Assembly: GCF_002980575.1 (NCBI RefSeq)
Contig: NZ_PVBS01000002.1
Coordinates: forward strand, 930,001-994,000
From: Sphingobacterium gobiense
GTDB taxonomy: Bacteria; Bacteroidota; Bacteroidia; Sphingobacteriales; Sphingobacteriaceae
Direction of reading: 5' to 3'
DNA length: 64,000 nt
The position numbers and the translations under genes were made by a program. The notes under the pieces are model-generated. The model did no database searches. It was given only the letters and a program-made list of their open reading frames with translations, and had not been told where the DNA came from. Shown one piece after another: positions 45,547 to 54,922 of the stretch (its first letter is position 1; each line of letters opens with the position of its first letter).

Positions 45547-47430
45547 ATGTCAAGTACAGTTATATCGCACGGCGCAGCGCATCATGACGCACATGATCAT
45601 CATCAGGAGACCTTCTTAACGAAGTATATCTTCAGTCAAGATCACAAGATGATTGCGAAACAATTTTTGATCACAGGTATTGTGATGGCAGTCTTCGCTA
45701 TGGTGCTTTCTATCTTATTCCGTATCCAATTAGCTTGGCCGGATACAGATTTTCCAATTTTAGAAGTCTTTTTAGGCAAATGGGCCGAAGGCGGACGGAT
45801 GAAACCTGAATTTTTCCTATCATTGGTGACCATTCACGGTACTATGATGGTATTCTTTGTATTGACAGCTGGTTTGTCAGGTACATTCAGTAACCTATTG
45901 ATTCCATATCAATTGGGCGCACGCGATATGGCGTCGCCATTAATGAATATGTTATCTTATTGGTTCTTCTTTACGGCGTGTGTTATTATGGTAGCGTCTT
46001 TCTTCGTTGAAAGTGGACCTGCTTCTGCCGGATGGACCATTTATCCGCCTTTATCATCCGTGCCGACTTCTATTCCTGGGTCTGGTCTAGGGATGACATT
46101 GTGGCTAATTAGTATGACCTTGTTTATCGCTTCTCAGGTATTGGGTGGTGTAAACTATATTAGTACGGTATTGAATATGCGCACAAAGGGGATGGACCTT
46201 TGGAAAATGCCATTAACAATATGGGCATTTTTCCTGACAGCCATTGTTGGTTTGTTGTCCTTCCCTGTATTGGTGTCAGCTGTTGTTCTTTTATTCTTTG
46301 ACCGTTCGGTAGGTACATCTTTCTATCTGTCAGATTTAGTGGTTCAAGGTGAGATTTTACCCAATGAAGGCGGATCCCCGATCTTATTCCAGCACTTATT
46401 CTGGTTCTTAGGGCACCCAGAGGTATATATCGTAGTGATGCCCGCATTGGGGCTAACTTCGGAAATTATCTCTACAAACTCACGGAAACCAATTTTTGGA
46501 TACCATGCGATGGTGTATTCTTTGGTAGGTATTACGGTATTGTCGTTTATCGTTTGGGGGCACCACATGTTTGTAACTGGCATGAATCCGTTCTTAGGAG
46601 GCGTATTTATGATTACAACATTAATTATAGCGGTGCCGTCTGCAGTGAAGGCCTTTAACTATATCGCCACACTGTGGAGAGGTAATATACGCTTTACTCC
46701 AGCAATGATGTTCGCTATTGGAATGGTTTCATTCTTTGTGTCGGGTGGTCTTACAGGGTTATATTTGGGGAACGCAGCTTTGGATATTAACTTACACGAC
46801 ACCTATTTTGTGGTAGCCCACTTCCATTTAGTAATGGGGTCAGCATCTATTTTTGGTATGTTGGCCGGTGTCTATCATTGGTACCCAAAGATGTTTGGGC
46901 GTATGATGGATACCAGATTAGGATATCTTCATTTCTGGCTCACATTTCTTGGAGCTTACCTGGTGTTCTTTCCAATGCACTTTATGGGAATAGATGGTGT
47001 ACCCCGTCGTTATTATACCTTTACAGCATTTCCTTTTATGGATAAATGGATTTCCGTGAACTTGTTGATTACGTGGGCAGCTATTGTAGCTGGTTTGGCA
47101 CAGGTGGCGTTTTTGTGGAACTTTTTCGCTTCGATTTGGAAAGGTAAGAAAGCTACACAAAACCCTTGGAATTCTAATACGTTGGAATGGACTACACCGG
47201 TAGAGCATATACATGGAAACTGGCCGGGCGAAATTCCTACAGTTTATCGTTGGCCTTACGATTATAGTAAGCCAGGACATGATACGGATTTCATCCCGCA
47301 GACTGTTCCGTTTTCTGAAACAATGAGCTCAAATTTACCCCATGATTTCGAAGGAAATGAAGAAGCTATTCGTATTCAAGAAGAGTGGAATAAAGCAAAT
47401 AATAGAGAAGTAACGGAAGGAGAAGGATAG
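45547..47430 (+). CDS. coxA: Cytochrome c oxidase subunit I
   Basis: This is the catalytic heme-copper subunit. Key ligands are present: the heme a His in VTIHGTMMVFF, the CuB and cross-linked Tyr region in FLGHPEVYIVVMP with the Glu typical of the A1 family, GHHMFVTGMNP, and the paired heme ligands in HDTYFVVAHFHLVMG. The N-terminus is histidine-rich (HGAAHHDAHDHHQ). The length of 627 residues includes a longer C-terminal tail. It lies 56 bases after coxB and 32 bases before ctaA. Confidence 0.97.
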   Translation: MSSTVISHGAAHHDAHDHHQETFLTKYIFSQDHKMIAKQFLITGIVMAVFAMVLSILFRIQLAWPDTDFPILEVFLGKWAEGGRMKPEFFLSLVTIHGTMMVFFVLTAGLSGTFSNLLIPYQLGARDMASPLMNMLSYWFFFTACVIMVASFFVESGPASAGWTIYPPLSSVPTSIPGSGLGMTLWLISMTLFIASQVLGGVNYISTVLNMRTKGMDLWKMPLTIWAFFLTAIVGLLSFPVLVSAVVLLFFDRSVGTSFYLSDLVVQGEILPNEGGSPILFQHLFWFLGHPEVYIVVMPALGLTSEIISTNSRKPIFGYHAMVYSLVGITVLSFIVWGHHMFVTGMNPFLGGVFMITTLIIAVPSAVKAFNYIATLWRGNIRFTPAMMFAIGMVSFFVSGGLTGLYLGNAALDINLHDTYFVVAHFHLVMGSASIFGMLAGVYHWYPKMFGRMMDTRLGYLHFWLTFLGAYLVFFPMHFMGIDGVPRRYYTFTAFPFMDKWISVNLLITWAAIVAGLAQVAFLWNFFASIWKGKKATQNPWNSNTLEWTTPVEHIHGNWPGEIPTVYRWPYDYSKPGHDTDFIPQTVPFSETMSSNLPHDFEGNEEAIRIQEEWNKANNREVTEGEG

Positions 47431-47462
47431 AAGGCCTTACAAAAAGAGAGAAGAGGTGTGTG

Positions 47463-48506
47463 ATGTATCCTGCTACAGAGAAACGGTTCATTAGGGCAAA
47501 TAGAATTACAATTCTTGTTTTGTTCCTTGTTATTACAGCAGGGGGAATCGTTAGGAGCACAGGATCTGGGATGGGATGTCCTGATTGGCCGAAATGTTTT
47601 AATCGGATAATTCCACCTACAGATGTTTCGCAGCTGCCGGAAGGGTATGAGAAACAATATATCGAAGGTCGAGCAAAAAAAAATCAACGTTTTGCGAGAA
47701 TAGTTGAATTCTTTGGTTATCCGGATATGGCGGATAAGATACGCCACGATGAAACTGTTCTGCAGCACGAAGAGTTTAATGCGGCGAAAACCTGGACAGA
47801 GTATATTAACCGATTGGTTGGTGTCGTTGTTGGCTTTTGTTTGCTTTTTTCTGCGGTATTCTCGTTTACCTACTCGAAAAGTAAACCATCTATTGTTTGG
47901 TGGAGCGTTCTGAATGTTTTTGTGGTAATTATTCAAGCTTGGTTGGGTTCCATCGTGGTCTCTACGAACTTGATGCCTTGGATTATTACCGTACACATGC
48001 TTTTGGCGTTGGTTATTGTAGCAATAAGTATATATACGTTTTATCTAGCTACAACCATGCGGAATACAAGCATCTTGATTAATCATCGCTTCGATTTGCT
48101 GAAAGGGATAGCGATATTCCTGTTGCTATTGACGGTGGTACAAGTCGTGTATGGAACCGGGGTTAGAGAAACTATTGATCATTTAAATGATCAGGGCGTT
48201 ACTCGTAACGAATGGATTTCTCGATTAGGGCCGTCTTACGATTTACATCGTACTTTGGCCTATATATCATTAGGAACGACCATAGTGCTGTTCTTTTTGG
48301 TAAAAAATAAATTTAGTTCATTGACATTACAAAGTAAATACGCTTGGATTGTACTAATCTTGGTTGGAATTCAGATGATATCCGGGATTGTTCTAGCTCG
48401 TTTTAATGTGCCGGCGATAGCGCAAACAACACATTTGGTTATTGCTAGCTTGTTTTTTGGCGCCTTGTATTATTTGATGCTTTTAATGACAAAATTAAAA
48501 CGATAA
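47463..48506 (+). CDS. ctaA: Heme A synthase
   Basis: CtaA/Cox15 oxidises heme O to heme A. The protein has eight membrane segments and the family motifs LVITAGGIVRSTGSGMGCPDWPKC near the N-terminus, NRLVGVVVGF, WLGSIVVSTNLMPWIITVHM and, in the second half, DLHRTLAYISLG. Histidine ligands are therefore in place. ATG at 47463 is preferred over the GTG three bases upstream. It sits between coxA and ctaB, as expected for an aa3 oxidase locus. Confidence 0.95.
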   Translation: MYPATEKRFIRANRITILVLFLVITAGGIVRSTGSGMGCPDWPKCFNRIIPPTDVSQLPEGYEKQYIEGRAKKNQRFARIVEFFGYPDMADKIRHDETVLQHEEFNAAKTWTEYINRLVGVVVGFCLLFSAVFSFTYSKSKPSIVWWSVLNVFVVIIQAWLGSIVVSTNLMPWIITVHMLLALVIVAISIYTFYLATTMRNTSILINHRFDLLKGIAIFLLLLTVVQVVYGTGVRETIDHLNDQGVTRNEWISRLGPSYDLHRTLAYISLGTTIVLFFLVKNKFSSLTLQSKYAWIVLILVGIQMISGIVLARFNVPAIAQTTHLVIASLFFGALYYLMLLMTKLKR

Positions 48507-48578
48507 TATGTGCAAAGTTGCAGACATTTGTGGTCTAAATGCATATTTGTTCATTTTTTAGAAGAGGATAAAATTTTC

Positions 48579-49487
48579 ATGAAGCAATTCATCTCCGATT
48601 TCAATAAATTAGTTAAACTTAGGCTGACGCTTACGGTCGTGTTTTCAGCGTCTATTGCATTTTTAATTGGGGCTAAGCAGCAGGGCGACATTATTTGGGT
48701 AAATTGGTTGATTTTAACGATCGGAGGCTTTTTAATTACAGGTTCAGCGAATGGTTTTAACGAAATTATTGAGCGAGATCTTGATAAGTTGATGAAGCGG
48801 ACCGAAGATAGACCATTACCGGCGGGTAGAATGACTACAGGACAGGCATTGGTGTTAAGTTTGTTTATGGGAATTTTTGGAACCTTATTACTAGTCGAAC
48901 TTAATTTCCTAGCAGGTCTACTATCGGTTTTCGCTATTATCCTGTACGCCTTCGTATATACACCATTAAAACAAAAATCGCCTATTGCTGTGTTTGTAGG
49001 CGCGTTTCCTGGAGCATTACCACCGTTGATTGGTTATTACGCTGCGTTTAAATCCGCTGGATTTGGGTTTGAATATGCGGCAGTTAGTGAAGCGGCGATT
49101 GTCATTATACCCTGGGTATTGTTTTTAATTCAGTTTTTTTGGCAGTTTCCGCATTTTTGGGCGATAGCTTGGGTTGCAGACGAAGATTACAAACGCGCTG
49201 GGTTTAGGCTATTACCGACGACAAAGAAAGACACAATTTCAGCTTGGATGATTTTTATCTCAGCAGTTTTGATGATTCCGGTAGGTATATTGCCTTTATA
49301 TTATGGTTTCGGTGGTTGGGTATTTACAGTTGTGTCGCTGTTTGGCGGGTTGTTGTTTGCTTATTATGGTTTTAAGCACCTAAAAGAAATGACCGATGCT
49401 ACGGCAAGAAAAGTGATGTTTACTTCATTCATTTATTTGCCGTTGACGCAGTTGGTTTTGTTATTTGATTTTATTCCTTTAAAATAG
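48579..49487 (+). CDS. ctaB: Protoheme IX farnesyltransferase (heme O synthase)
   Basis: CtaB attaches a farnesyl group to heme b to make heme O, the substrate of CtaA. The UbiA-family motif NGFNEIIERDLDKLMKRTEDRPLP (about residues 63-86) and the second motif YVYTPLKQKSPIAVFVGAFPGALPPLIGY are present, with about nine membrane segments. I begin at the ATG at 48579 (MKQFISDFNKLVKLR); the frame is open further upstream but the extra residues look like leader. It is adjacent to the next gene with no gap. Confidence 0.95.
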   Translation: MKQFISDFNKLVKLRLTLTVVFSASIAFLIGAKQQGDIIWVNWLILTIGGFLITGSANGFNEIIERDLDKLMKRTEDRPLPAGRMTTGQALVLSLFMGIFGTLLLVELNFLAGLLSVFAIILYAFVYTPLKQKSPIAVFVGAFPGALPPLIGYYAAFKSAGFGFEYAAVSEAAIVIIPWVLFLIQFFWQFPHFWAIAWVADEDYKRAGFRLLPTTKKDTISAWMIFISAVLMIPVGILPLYYGFGGWVFTVVSLFGGLLFAYYGFKHLKEMTDATARKVMFTSFIYLPLTQLVLLFDFIPLK

Positions 49488-50075
49488 ATGGAGCACACGG
49501 AGGATTATACAACAGAAGAATTGATTCAGTCAAGAAAAGCTAAGAAATTTAATCTTTGGCTGGGTATGATTGGTATGTTTATGATGTTCGCTGCATTATC
49601 CAGTGGATTCATCGTGTATACCGCTAGTGGTGTAGACAAGGGGATCAAGACAATTCTACCCGACACGTTTATATATAGTACCATTGTTATTTTGGTAAGT
49701 AGCTTGACGCTACATTTGGCTTATCGCGCAACGAAACGTGAACAAATAGGTAAGCAAAAGCTTTATCTGTTGCTCACTATTGCATTAGGCATTGCGTTTT
49801 TCGTGTTGCAAACGGATGCTTGGTCAGTATTGGCGGATAGAGGTATTTATTTTGTAAATAATAATGCATCGCAATCATTTATTTATGTGTTTACAGGGAT
49901 GCATTTGGCACATATTATTGCGGGTTTGATCGTGTTGGTAAGATGTTTATGGGGAGCTATGAAGCCAATCCCATTTCCGGAGAACCAATTCCGCATGAAT
50001 TTAGCCGGTATTTTTTGGCATTTTCTCGATCTTTTGTGGATTTATATTTATGTTTTCTTACTTTTGAATCAATAA
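49488..50075 (+). CDS. Heme-copper oxidase subunit III-like protein (first copy)
   Basis: This 195-residue membrane protein has five hydrophobic segments and subunit-III features: KFNLWLGMIGMFMMFAALSSGF, MHLAHIIAGLIVL and FHFLDLLWIYIYVF-like ending (WHFLDLLWIYIYVFLLL). It abuts the ctaB stop and is followed 9 bases later by another subunit III gene. The pair is either a split or a duplicated subunit III, as seen in other Bacteroidota oxidase loci. Which one is assembled with CoxA cannot be told here. Confidence 0.88.
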   Translation: MEHTEDYTTEELIQSRKAKKFNLWLGMIGMFMMFAALSSGFIVYTASGVDKGIKTILPDTFIYSTIVILVSSLTLHLAYRATKREQIGKQKLYLLLTIALGIAFFVLQTDAWSVLADRGIYFVNNNASQSFIYVFTGMHLAHIIAGLIVLVRCLWGAMKPIPFPENQFRMNLAGIFWHFLDLLWIYIYVFLLLNQ

Positions 50076-50084
50076 TAGTAAAAA

Positions 50085-50822
50085 ATGAGTACAACAACTG
50101 TATCGCAATTGGATAAGGTAAAAGACGGCCCTTGGAGTGGTGGCAAGTCACCTTGGAATTTGGAGTATGGAAAAATCATGATGTGGTTTTTCTTGGTGTC
50201 GGACGCCTTTACGTTTTCTGCATTTTTGATTTACTATGGTGCGCAAAAATTTGCCCAACCGACGTGGATCGACGCAGATAAAGTGTTCCAATCTATTCCT
50301 GGCATAGCTGAATCTGGACAGCCTTTGGTGTTTGTAGGTATTATGACCTTTATTTTGATTATGTCTTCAGTGACCATGGTATTAGCCGTTGACGCGGGAC
50401 ATCGGAATAAAAAAGATGAGGTTGTGAAATGGATGTTGTGGACGATTTTGGGTGGTTTGGCCTTTGTTGGTTGTCAAGCTATTGAGTGGACGCACTTACA
50501 TCACCAGGGTTTTTGGTTTGGAAGGAATCCAGCCACAGGTTTAGAAGGCGAAGCGGTAGCGGAAGCATTGGCGCCTTATTTTACAAGGGATATATCCTAT
50601 ACGGCAGCCTTACAGTTCTCTAATCTCTTTTTCACGATTACAGGTTTTCACGGATTCCACGTATCTATTGGAATTTTACTGAACATCATCATTTTGAGCA
50701 TGACGCTGAATAACACATTCGAAAGAAGAGGCACGTACCTTATGGTAGAAAAGGTAGGTCTTTATTGGCACTTTGTGGATTTGGTATGGGTATTCGTGTT
50801 TACGTTCTTCTATTTGATTTAA
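50085..50822 (+). CDS. coxC: Cytochrome c oxidase subunit III (second copy)
   Basis: The 245-residue protein has the subunit III pattern: KIMMWFFLVSDAFTFSAFLIYYG, then CQAIEWTHLHHQG, FTITGFHGFHVSIGIL and the C-terminal YWHFVDLVWVFVFTFFYL. It is longer and closer to classical CoxC than the preceding gene. It lies 9 bases after that gene and 31 bases before the subunit IV gene. Confidence 0.93.
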   Translation: MSTTTVSQLDKVKDGPWSGGKSPWNLEYGKIMMWFFLVSDAFTFSAFLIYYGAQKFAQPTWIDADKVFQSIPGIAESGQPLVFVGIMTFILIMSSVTMVLAVDAGHRNKKDEVVKWMLWTILGGLAFVGCQAIEWTHLHHQGFWFGRNPATGLEGEAVAEALAPYFTRDISYTAALQFSNLFFTITGFHGFHVSIGILLNIIILSMTLNNTFERRGTYLMVEKVGLYWHFVDLVWVFVFTFFYLI

Positions 50823-50853
50823 TCGATTTAAAAACTAAATATTTAACAAGGAT

Positions 50854-51234
50854 ATGTCTAATCATAACGAAAATATAGCTGCTGCCCACAACCACCATGA
50901 CCATGGTGGCATGGATAAAAAGGGAATTTGGAAAGTGTTTTTTATACTTTTGGCCTTAACAGCACTCGAATTTTTAATTGCCTTAGGTTTTGTACACCAT
51001 TGGGGTGTGCTTCAAAAAGGAATGTTTGTCAATGTTATCTATATCGCATTGACGTTGCTAAAAGCATATTATATTGTCGCCTATTTCATGCACTTAAAAT
51101 TTGAAAAATCAGGTTTTATCGTATGTGTGAGTATTGGCTTTATCTTCATCGTATATTTTATCGTACTAATGTTAATTGAGGGTGATTATCTATTGTATCA
51201 TTTACAGGAACATCCATTATTTCCCAATAACTAG
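50854..51234 (+). CDS. Cytochrome c oxidase subunit IV family protein
   Basis: This small protein has three membrane helices and a histidine-rich start (AAAHNHHDHGG). The stretch KGIWKVFFILLALTALEFLIAL and the following LLKAYYIVAYFMHLKFEKSGF fit the bacterial subunit IV/CtaF family, which stabilises the CuB site assembly. It follows coxC after 31 bases. Confidence 0.9.
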   Translation: MSNHNENIAAAHNHHDHGGMDKKGIWKVFFILLALTALEFLIALGFVHHWGVLQKGMFVNVIYIALTLLKAYYIVAYFMHLKFEKSGFIVCVSIGFIFIVYFIVLMLIEGDYLLYHLQEHPLFPNN

Positions 51235-51254
51235 TTAAATGAGGAGAAGGCTGA

Positions 51255-51977
51255 ATGAGTAAGCGCACTCAAAGAAATAGATCAACAATAATTATCCTGG
51301 CATTAATCTTACTTGTGCCAGGATTTTTATATATAGCCGTCAATAGATTTGGCTTTAATGAATATGCGTCACTACCTGTTTTCGGAGATAAGGAATTGAG
51401 TGGAGAAATGAAGCGTAACTGGGGTAGGGAATATGCAGATACGATTTTTCATACCGCAAACCGTATTTATTTTGAAGACGCGGCTGGTGCAAATATCGCT
51501 TTTCCTGCGGGTGATACTTGTATTAGTGTCGCTCATCTCTTTTACACTCGAGATGCTGCTTTTTCACGTTTGATGCTTGACCATGTGGATATGTTAGCAG
51601 CACATTTCCAAGAAAATCCGATGGTAAAGTTCTTCTCTATTTCGGTAGACAGTACGGATACCCGAGCTGATCTGGAGTCCTTTGTTGATCGATATAGGAA
51701 TATGGAAGTGAAGCATTGGAACTTAGTAAGTAATCCTACGGTCGATATCTTTGGTTATGCGCAGGAGCAATTATTAATCGATGCCATGCCTGATCCAGCT
51801 GACTCGACTCGTTTTTTGATCAGCAACCAGTTAGTGCTGTTGGACTCTAAAAGCCGTATTCGAGGTTTTTACGATATCAGTCTGAAAGGAGAAATAGATC
51901 GCTTGGAAGACGAGATAAAATTGCTTGCGGTGGAGGAAATTCGGAATAAACCACTAAAAATAGAAAAAATAAGATAA
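51255..51977 (+). CDS. SCO1/SenC-like protein lacking the copper-binding residues
   Basis: Position and shape match SCO proteins that load copper into CuA: an N-terminal membrane anchor (TIIILALILLVPGFLYIAV), then a thioredoxin-like domain with FSISVDSTDTRADLESFVDRY and a late strand LVLLDSKSRIRGFYDISL. The usual FTxCxxxCP motif should fall at FYTRDAAFS (residues 96-104), where D100 and S104 replace both cysteines. The third ligand, a His shortly before the LVLLD strand, is also absent. It therefore probably cannot bind copper in the usual way and may be a structural or assembly partner. It is in line with the cox genes, 20 bases after subunit IV. Confidence 0.82.
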   Translation: MSKRTQRNRSTIIILALILLVPGFLYIAVNRFGFNEYASLPVFGDKELSGEMKRNWGREYADTIFHTANRIYFEDAAGANIAFPAGDTCISVAHLFYTRDAAFSRLMLDHVDMLAAHFQENPMVKFFSISVDSTDTRADLESFVDRYRNMEVKHWNLVSNPTVDIFGYAQEQLLIDAMPDPADSTRFLISNQLVLLDSKSRIRGFYDISLKGEIDRLEDEIKLLAVEEIRNKPLKIEKIR

Positions 51978-51983
51978 ATACGC

Positions 51984-52520
51984 ATGATTACAGCAGAAGA
52001 GAAAAAGTATAAGAAGTGGATTGTGACGCTGTCTATCGTAATCCCCTTGGTGGTGGCGGCTTTGTTTGGTGTTAACCTACGGAGGATGGGGGTCGATGTT
52101 GAACCGTTGACTTTTTTACCGCCTATTTATGCGACGATTAACGGATTGACGGCTATATTGTTGGTTGTAGCCGTAACTGCTATTAAACGAGGTAATCAAA
52201 GATTGCATGAAAACTTGATTAAAGCGTGCATGGCTTGCTCAGCCGCTTTTCTAGTTATGTATGTAGCCTATCACATGACCTCCGAATCTACGTCTTATGG
52301 TGGCGAAGGTACTATACGCTACATATACTTCTTTATTTTGATTACCCACATTGTCTTGTCGGTGATTATTATTCCCTTTGTGCTCTTTACTTTTGTACGT
52401 GGTATTGCTGGCGCGTACGAGCGACATAAGCGTTTAGCACGTATTACTTATCCTATGTGGTTATACGTGGCGGTAACAGGTGTAATCGTCTATTTAATGA
52501 TTTCGCCATACTATAGTTAA
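51984..52520 (+). CDS. DUF420 family membrane protein
   Basis: The 178-residue protein has about five membrane segments. NGLTAILLVVAVTAIKRGNQRLHENLIKACM is the typical DUF420 (CtaM-like) stretch and the C-terminal WLYVAVTGVIVYLMI fits too. DUF420 proteins are encoded with cytochrome oxidase genes; the Staphylococcus member CtaM is needed for heme-copper oxidase maturation. It starts 6 bases after the SCO-like gene. Confidence 0.9.
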   Translation: MITAEEKKYKKWIVTLSIVIPLVVAALFGVNLRRMGVDVEPLTFLPPIYATINGLTAILLVVAVTAIKRGNQRLHENLIKACMACSAAFLVMYVAYHMTSESTSYGGEGTIRYIYFFILITHIVLSVIIIPFVLFTFVRGIAGAYERHKRLARITYPMWLYVAVTGVIVYLMISPYYS

Positions 52521-52537
52521 TCTAACTTACAATAGTT

Positions 52538-53002
52538 ATGCAAAGAGTTTGGATATACCAAAGCAACCGTTTTTTCGAAGCCGAAGAGGTGCAGAAGATC
52601 GAACAAATCCTAGAAGAATTTGTACAGCAATGGACTGCGCATGGTAGTCAACTTGCCGGTTCCTATGAGATCCGTTATAGTTTGTTCATCATATTAAAGG
52701 TGGATGAAGAAAAAGCGATGGTTACTGGATGCTCCATTGATAAGTCAGTTCATCTCCTGAAAAAGATAGAACAAGAACTCGGCATTTCTTTATTTGATCG
52801 GTTGCAGCTTGCCTATCGCAGGGAGACTAATGCACCTATTCAAGTGGTTTCACAGGAGAATTTCAGAGAATTGTTGGCCACGGACGAGATTGATCACGAC
52901 AGGGTCGTTGTTTTCAATAATATGATAACCTCGGTGCAGGAACTAGATATGAAATGGGAAGTGCCGATGAAATATAGCTGGCACGGTAAGGTTTTTTTAT
53001 AG
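52538..53002 (+). CDS. Conserved hypothetical protein (often mislabelled ABC transporter ATPase)
   Basis: This 154-residue soluble protein begins MQRVWIYQSNRFFEAEEVQK. Similar Bacteroidota proteins are commonly named ABC transporter ATPase in automatic annotation, but no Walker A, Walker B or signature motif is present. It starts 17 bases after the DUF420 stop and closes the respiratory cluster, just before a bidirectional terminator. Its role is unknown. Confidence 0.85.
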   Translation: MQRVWIYQSNRFFEAEEVQKIEQILEEFVQQWTAHGSQLAGSYEIRYSLFIILKVDEEKAMVTGCSIDKSVHLLKKIEQELGISLFDRLQLAYRRETNAPIQVVSQENFRELLATDEIDHDRVVVFNNMITSVQELDMKWEVPMKYSWHGKVFL

Positions 53003-53024
53003 AACGATCATCAGATTTTATTTT

Positions 53025-53054
53025 ATTGGGGCAATCCGTTACGGTTGCCCCAAT
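53025..53054. terminator. Bidirectional terminator between the cox cluster and pckA
   Basis: ATTGGGGCAA (53025-53034) and TTGCCCCAAT (53045-53054) form a perfect 10-bp stem, which the intervening CCG/CGG can extend. It lies between the end of the respiratory cluster and the converging pckA gene and is flanked by T- and A-rich sequence on both sides. Confidence 0.85.
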
Positions 53055-53058
53055 GATT

Positions 53059-54648
53059 TTACAGCGCTACTTGTATTAATTTCGGAGCGGCATTTTTGAT
53101 TTCTTCACTTGCTTCCGCGCTATACTGATCGAAATTTTGAATAAAAAGTTCGGCTAGACTTTGGGCTTGCCGATCATATGCTGCCTTGTCTTTCCATGTA
53201 TTTCTTGGATTAAGAATTTCCGTAGGGACACCAGGGCAAGCTTCAGGTATAAGGATACCAAAATACGGATGGTGCCTAAACGTTTGATGTGCAAATTCTT
53301 CCTGAATGGCTGCCTGTACCATTGCACGGGTATACTGTAAACCGATTCTCTTGCCTTCTGGATAGGCTCCTCCCGTCCAGCCTGTGTTAACCAACCAAAC
53401 CCTAACTTCTGGATTTTCCTTTAATTTTTTGCCCATTAGTTCCGCATAAACCGTTGGGTGGAGTGGCAGGAAAACTTTTCCAAAGCATGCAGAAAACGTA
53501 GGTTGTGGTTCGCGGATGCCGACTTCGGTCCCAGCAACCTTAGCCGTATATCCAGATAGAAAGTGATACATCGCTTGCGCAGGCGTCAGTTTTGAAATAG
53601 GTGGTAGGACGCCGAAAGCATCACAAGTCAGAAAAAAGATGTTCTTGGGCGTGTTTCCTATAGCTTGTTTCTTGGCATTTTTTATATGATAAATAGGATA
53701 TGCTGCCCGCGTATTTTCGGTAAGATCGGCATTGCTGTAATCCACAGTGGAAGTCCCATCTTTAAAGCTTACATTTTCTAAGAGTGCAGGATGTTTTATC
53801 GCTGCATATATCTGTGGCTCTTTATCGGGGCTTAGGTCGATACATTTGGCATAGCAGCCTCCTTCGAAATTAAATACGGCGCGATCTGTCCAACCGTGTT
53901 CATCATCGCCGATTAATTTACGGCTCGCATCGGCCGATAATGTTGTCTTGCCTGTGCCGCTCAAACCAAAAAATAACGCAATGTCGTCCCGCTCACCTTC
54001 ATTTGCAGAGCAGTGCATCGGAAGTACACCGTATTGGTGCGGTAGCAGGAAGTTTAACACAGAAAATATACCTTTCTTCATTTCACCGGTGTAGGCGGAC
54101 CCGCCGATCAGGATCATTTTTTTGGCAAAATTAATAATCGTAAAGTTTTCTTGTCGTGTGCCATCGGTATCGGGGTCTGCTAGAAATTCCGGTACTTGAA
54201 AGACAACCCATTCTGGTTTGTAGTCGTCCAACTCGCTCTCTGACGGTCGCAAGAAAAGATGATGACAGAACAGATTTGCCCAAGGCGTCGTATTGATTAC
54301 GGTGACGCTGAGCCGATAGGAGGGATCTGCGCCTGCGTAACAGTGACGCATCCAAATTTCGCGGCCTCGAATAAAGGTATTCATCTTACGCAGAAGCTTG
54401 TCAAAGACTTCGGTAGCGATAGGAATGTTGATTCCGCCCCAGTCAACCGTATCGGAGGTTATCTCATCACGGACGATAAAACGGTCCTTGGGTGAGCGAC
54501 CTGTGAATTTTCCTGTTTGAATACATAATGCGCCTGTGTCATTAAGTTTACCTTGTCCACGCGCTAACGTCTGCTGGACTAAGGTTTTTGCATCTTGATT
54601 AAGATAAACATTTGAAGAAGAGGTGTCTACCATCACCATAATAATCAT
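53059..54648 (-). CDS. pckA: Phosphoenolpyruvate carboxykinase (ATP)
   Basis: PckA converts oxaloacetate and ATP to phosphoenolpyruvate, the first step of gluconeogenesis. The 529-residue protein shows the substrate region (TGKFTGRSPKDRFIV), the P-loop (FFGLSGTGKTTLSAD) and the metal-binding DDEHGW, followed by GGCYAKCIDL, all diagnostic of the ATP-dependent enzyme. Three Met codons lie in the first six residues (54648, 54639 and 54633), so the exact start is uncertain. It is a single-gene unit. Confidence 0.97.
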   Translation of the reverse strand: MIIMVMVDTSSSNVYLNQDAKTLVQQTLARGQGKLNDTGALCIQTGKFTGRSPKDRFIVRDEITSDTVDWGGINIPIATEVFDKLLRKMNTFIRGREIWMRHCYAGADPSYRLSVTVINTTPWANLFCHHLFLRPSESELDDYKPEWVVFQVPEFLADPDTDGTRQENFTIINFAKKMILIGGSAYTGEMKKGIFSVLNFLLPHQYGVLPMHCSANEGERDDIALFFGLSGTGKTTLSADASRKLIGDDEHGWTDRAVFNFEGGCYAKCIDLSPDKEPQIYAAIKHPALLENVSFKDGTSTVDYSNADLTENTRAAYPIYHIKNAKKQAIGNTPKNIFFLTCDAFGVLPPISKLTPAQAMYHFLSGYTAKVAGTEVGIREPQPTFSACFGKVFLPLHPTVYAELMGKKLKENPEVRVWLVNTGWTGGAYPEGKRIGLQYTRAMVQAAIQEEFAHQTFRHHPYFGILIPEACPGVPTEILNPRNTWKDKAAYDRQAQSLAELFIQNFDQYSAEASEEIKNAAPKLIQVAL

Positions 54649-54922
54649 TATTTAGTTTTACGGAACTAAGGTATGGAGAATATCTAGAGAAAAAAGAGAG
54701 GAGATAATTTTCGCGAAAAAATGAACAAAATAGATTAATTTTTATCATTTGCGCACTGAAAGGCGAACTTCAGCGAAATAGGACCTAGCGTTATCAACGA
54801 TTTAATGTAAATGTATAAATGTGAAAATCGAAATATAAATCTGTTTTATAGGGTTGATTATAAAATTTTCTTCGTTTTTTTTGTGGTTTGTGTTTGTTTT
54901 TTAGCACGAGCCCAACTTATTT

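Noticed and set aside
54649..54922. Possible small RNA or gene in the A/T-rich gap between pckA and the S66 peptidase
   Set aside because: No convincing frame, hairpin or exact -7 box was found; the gap probably carries only the pckA promoter region and the peptidase 3' end.
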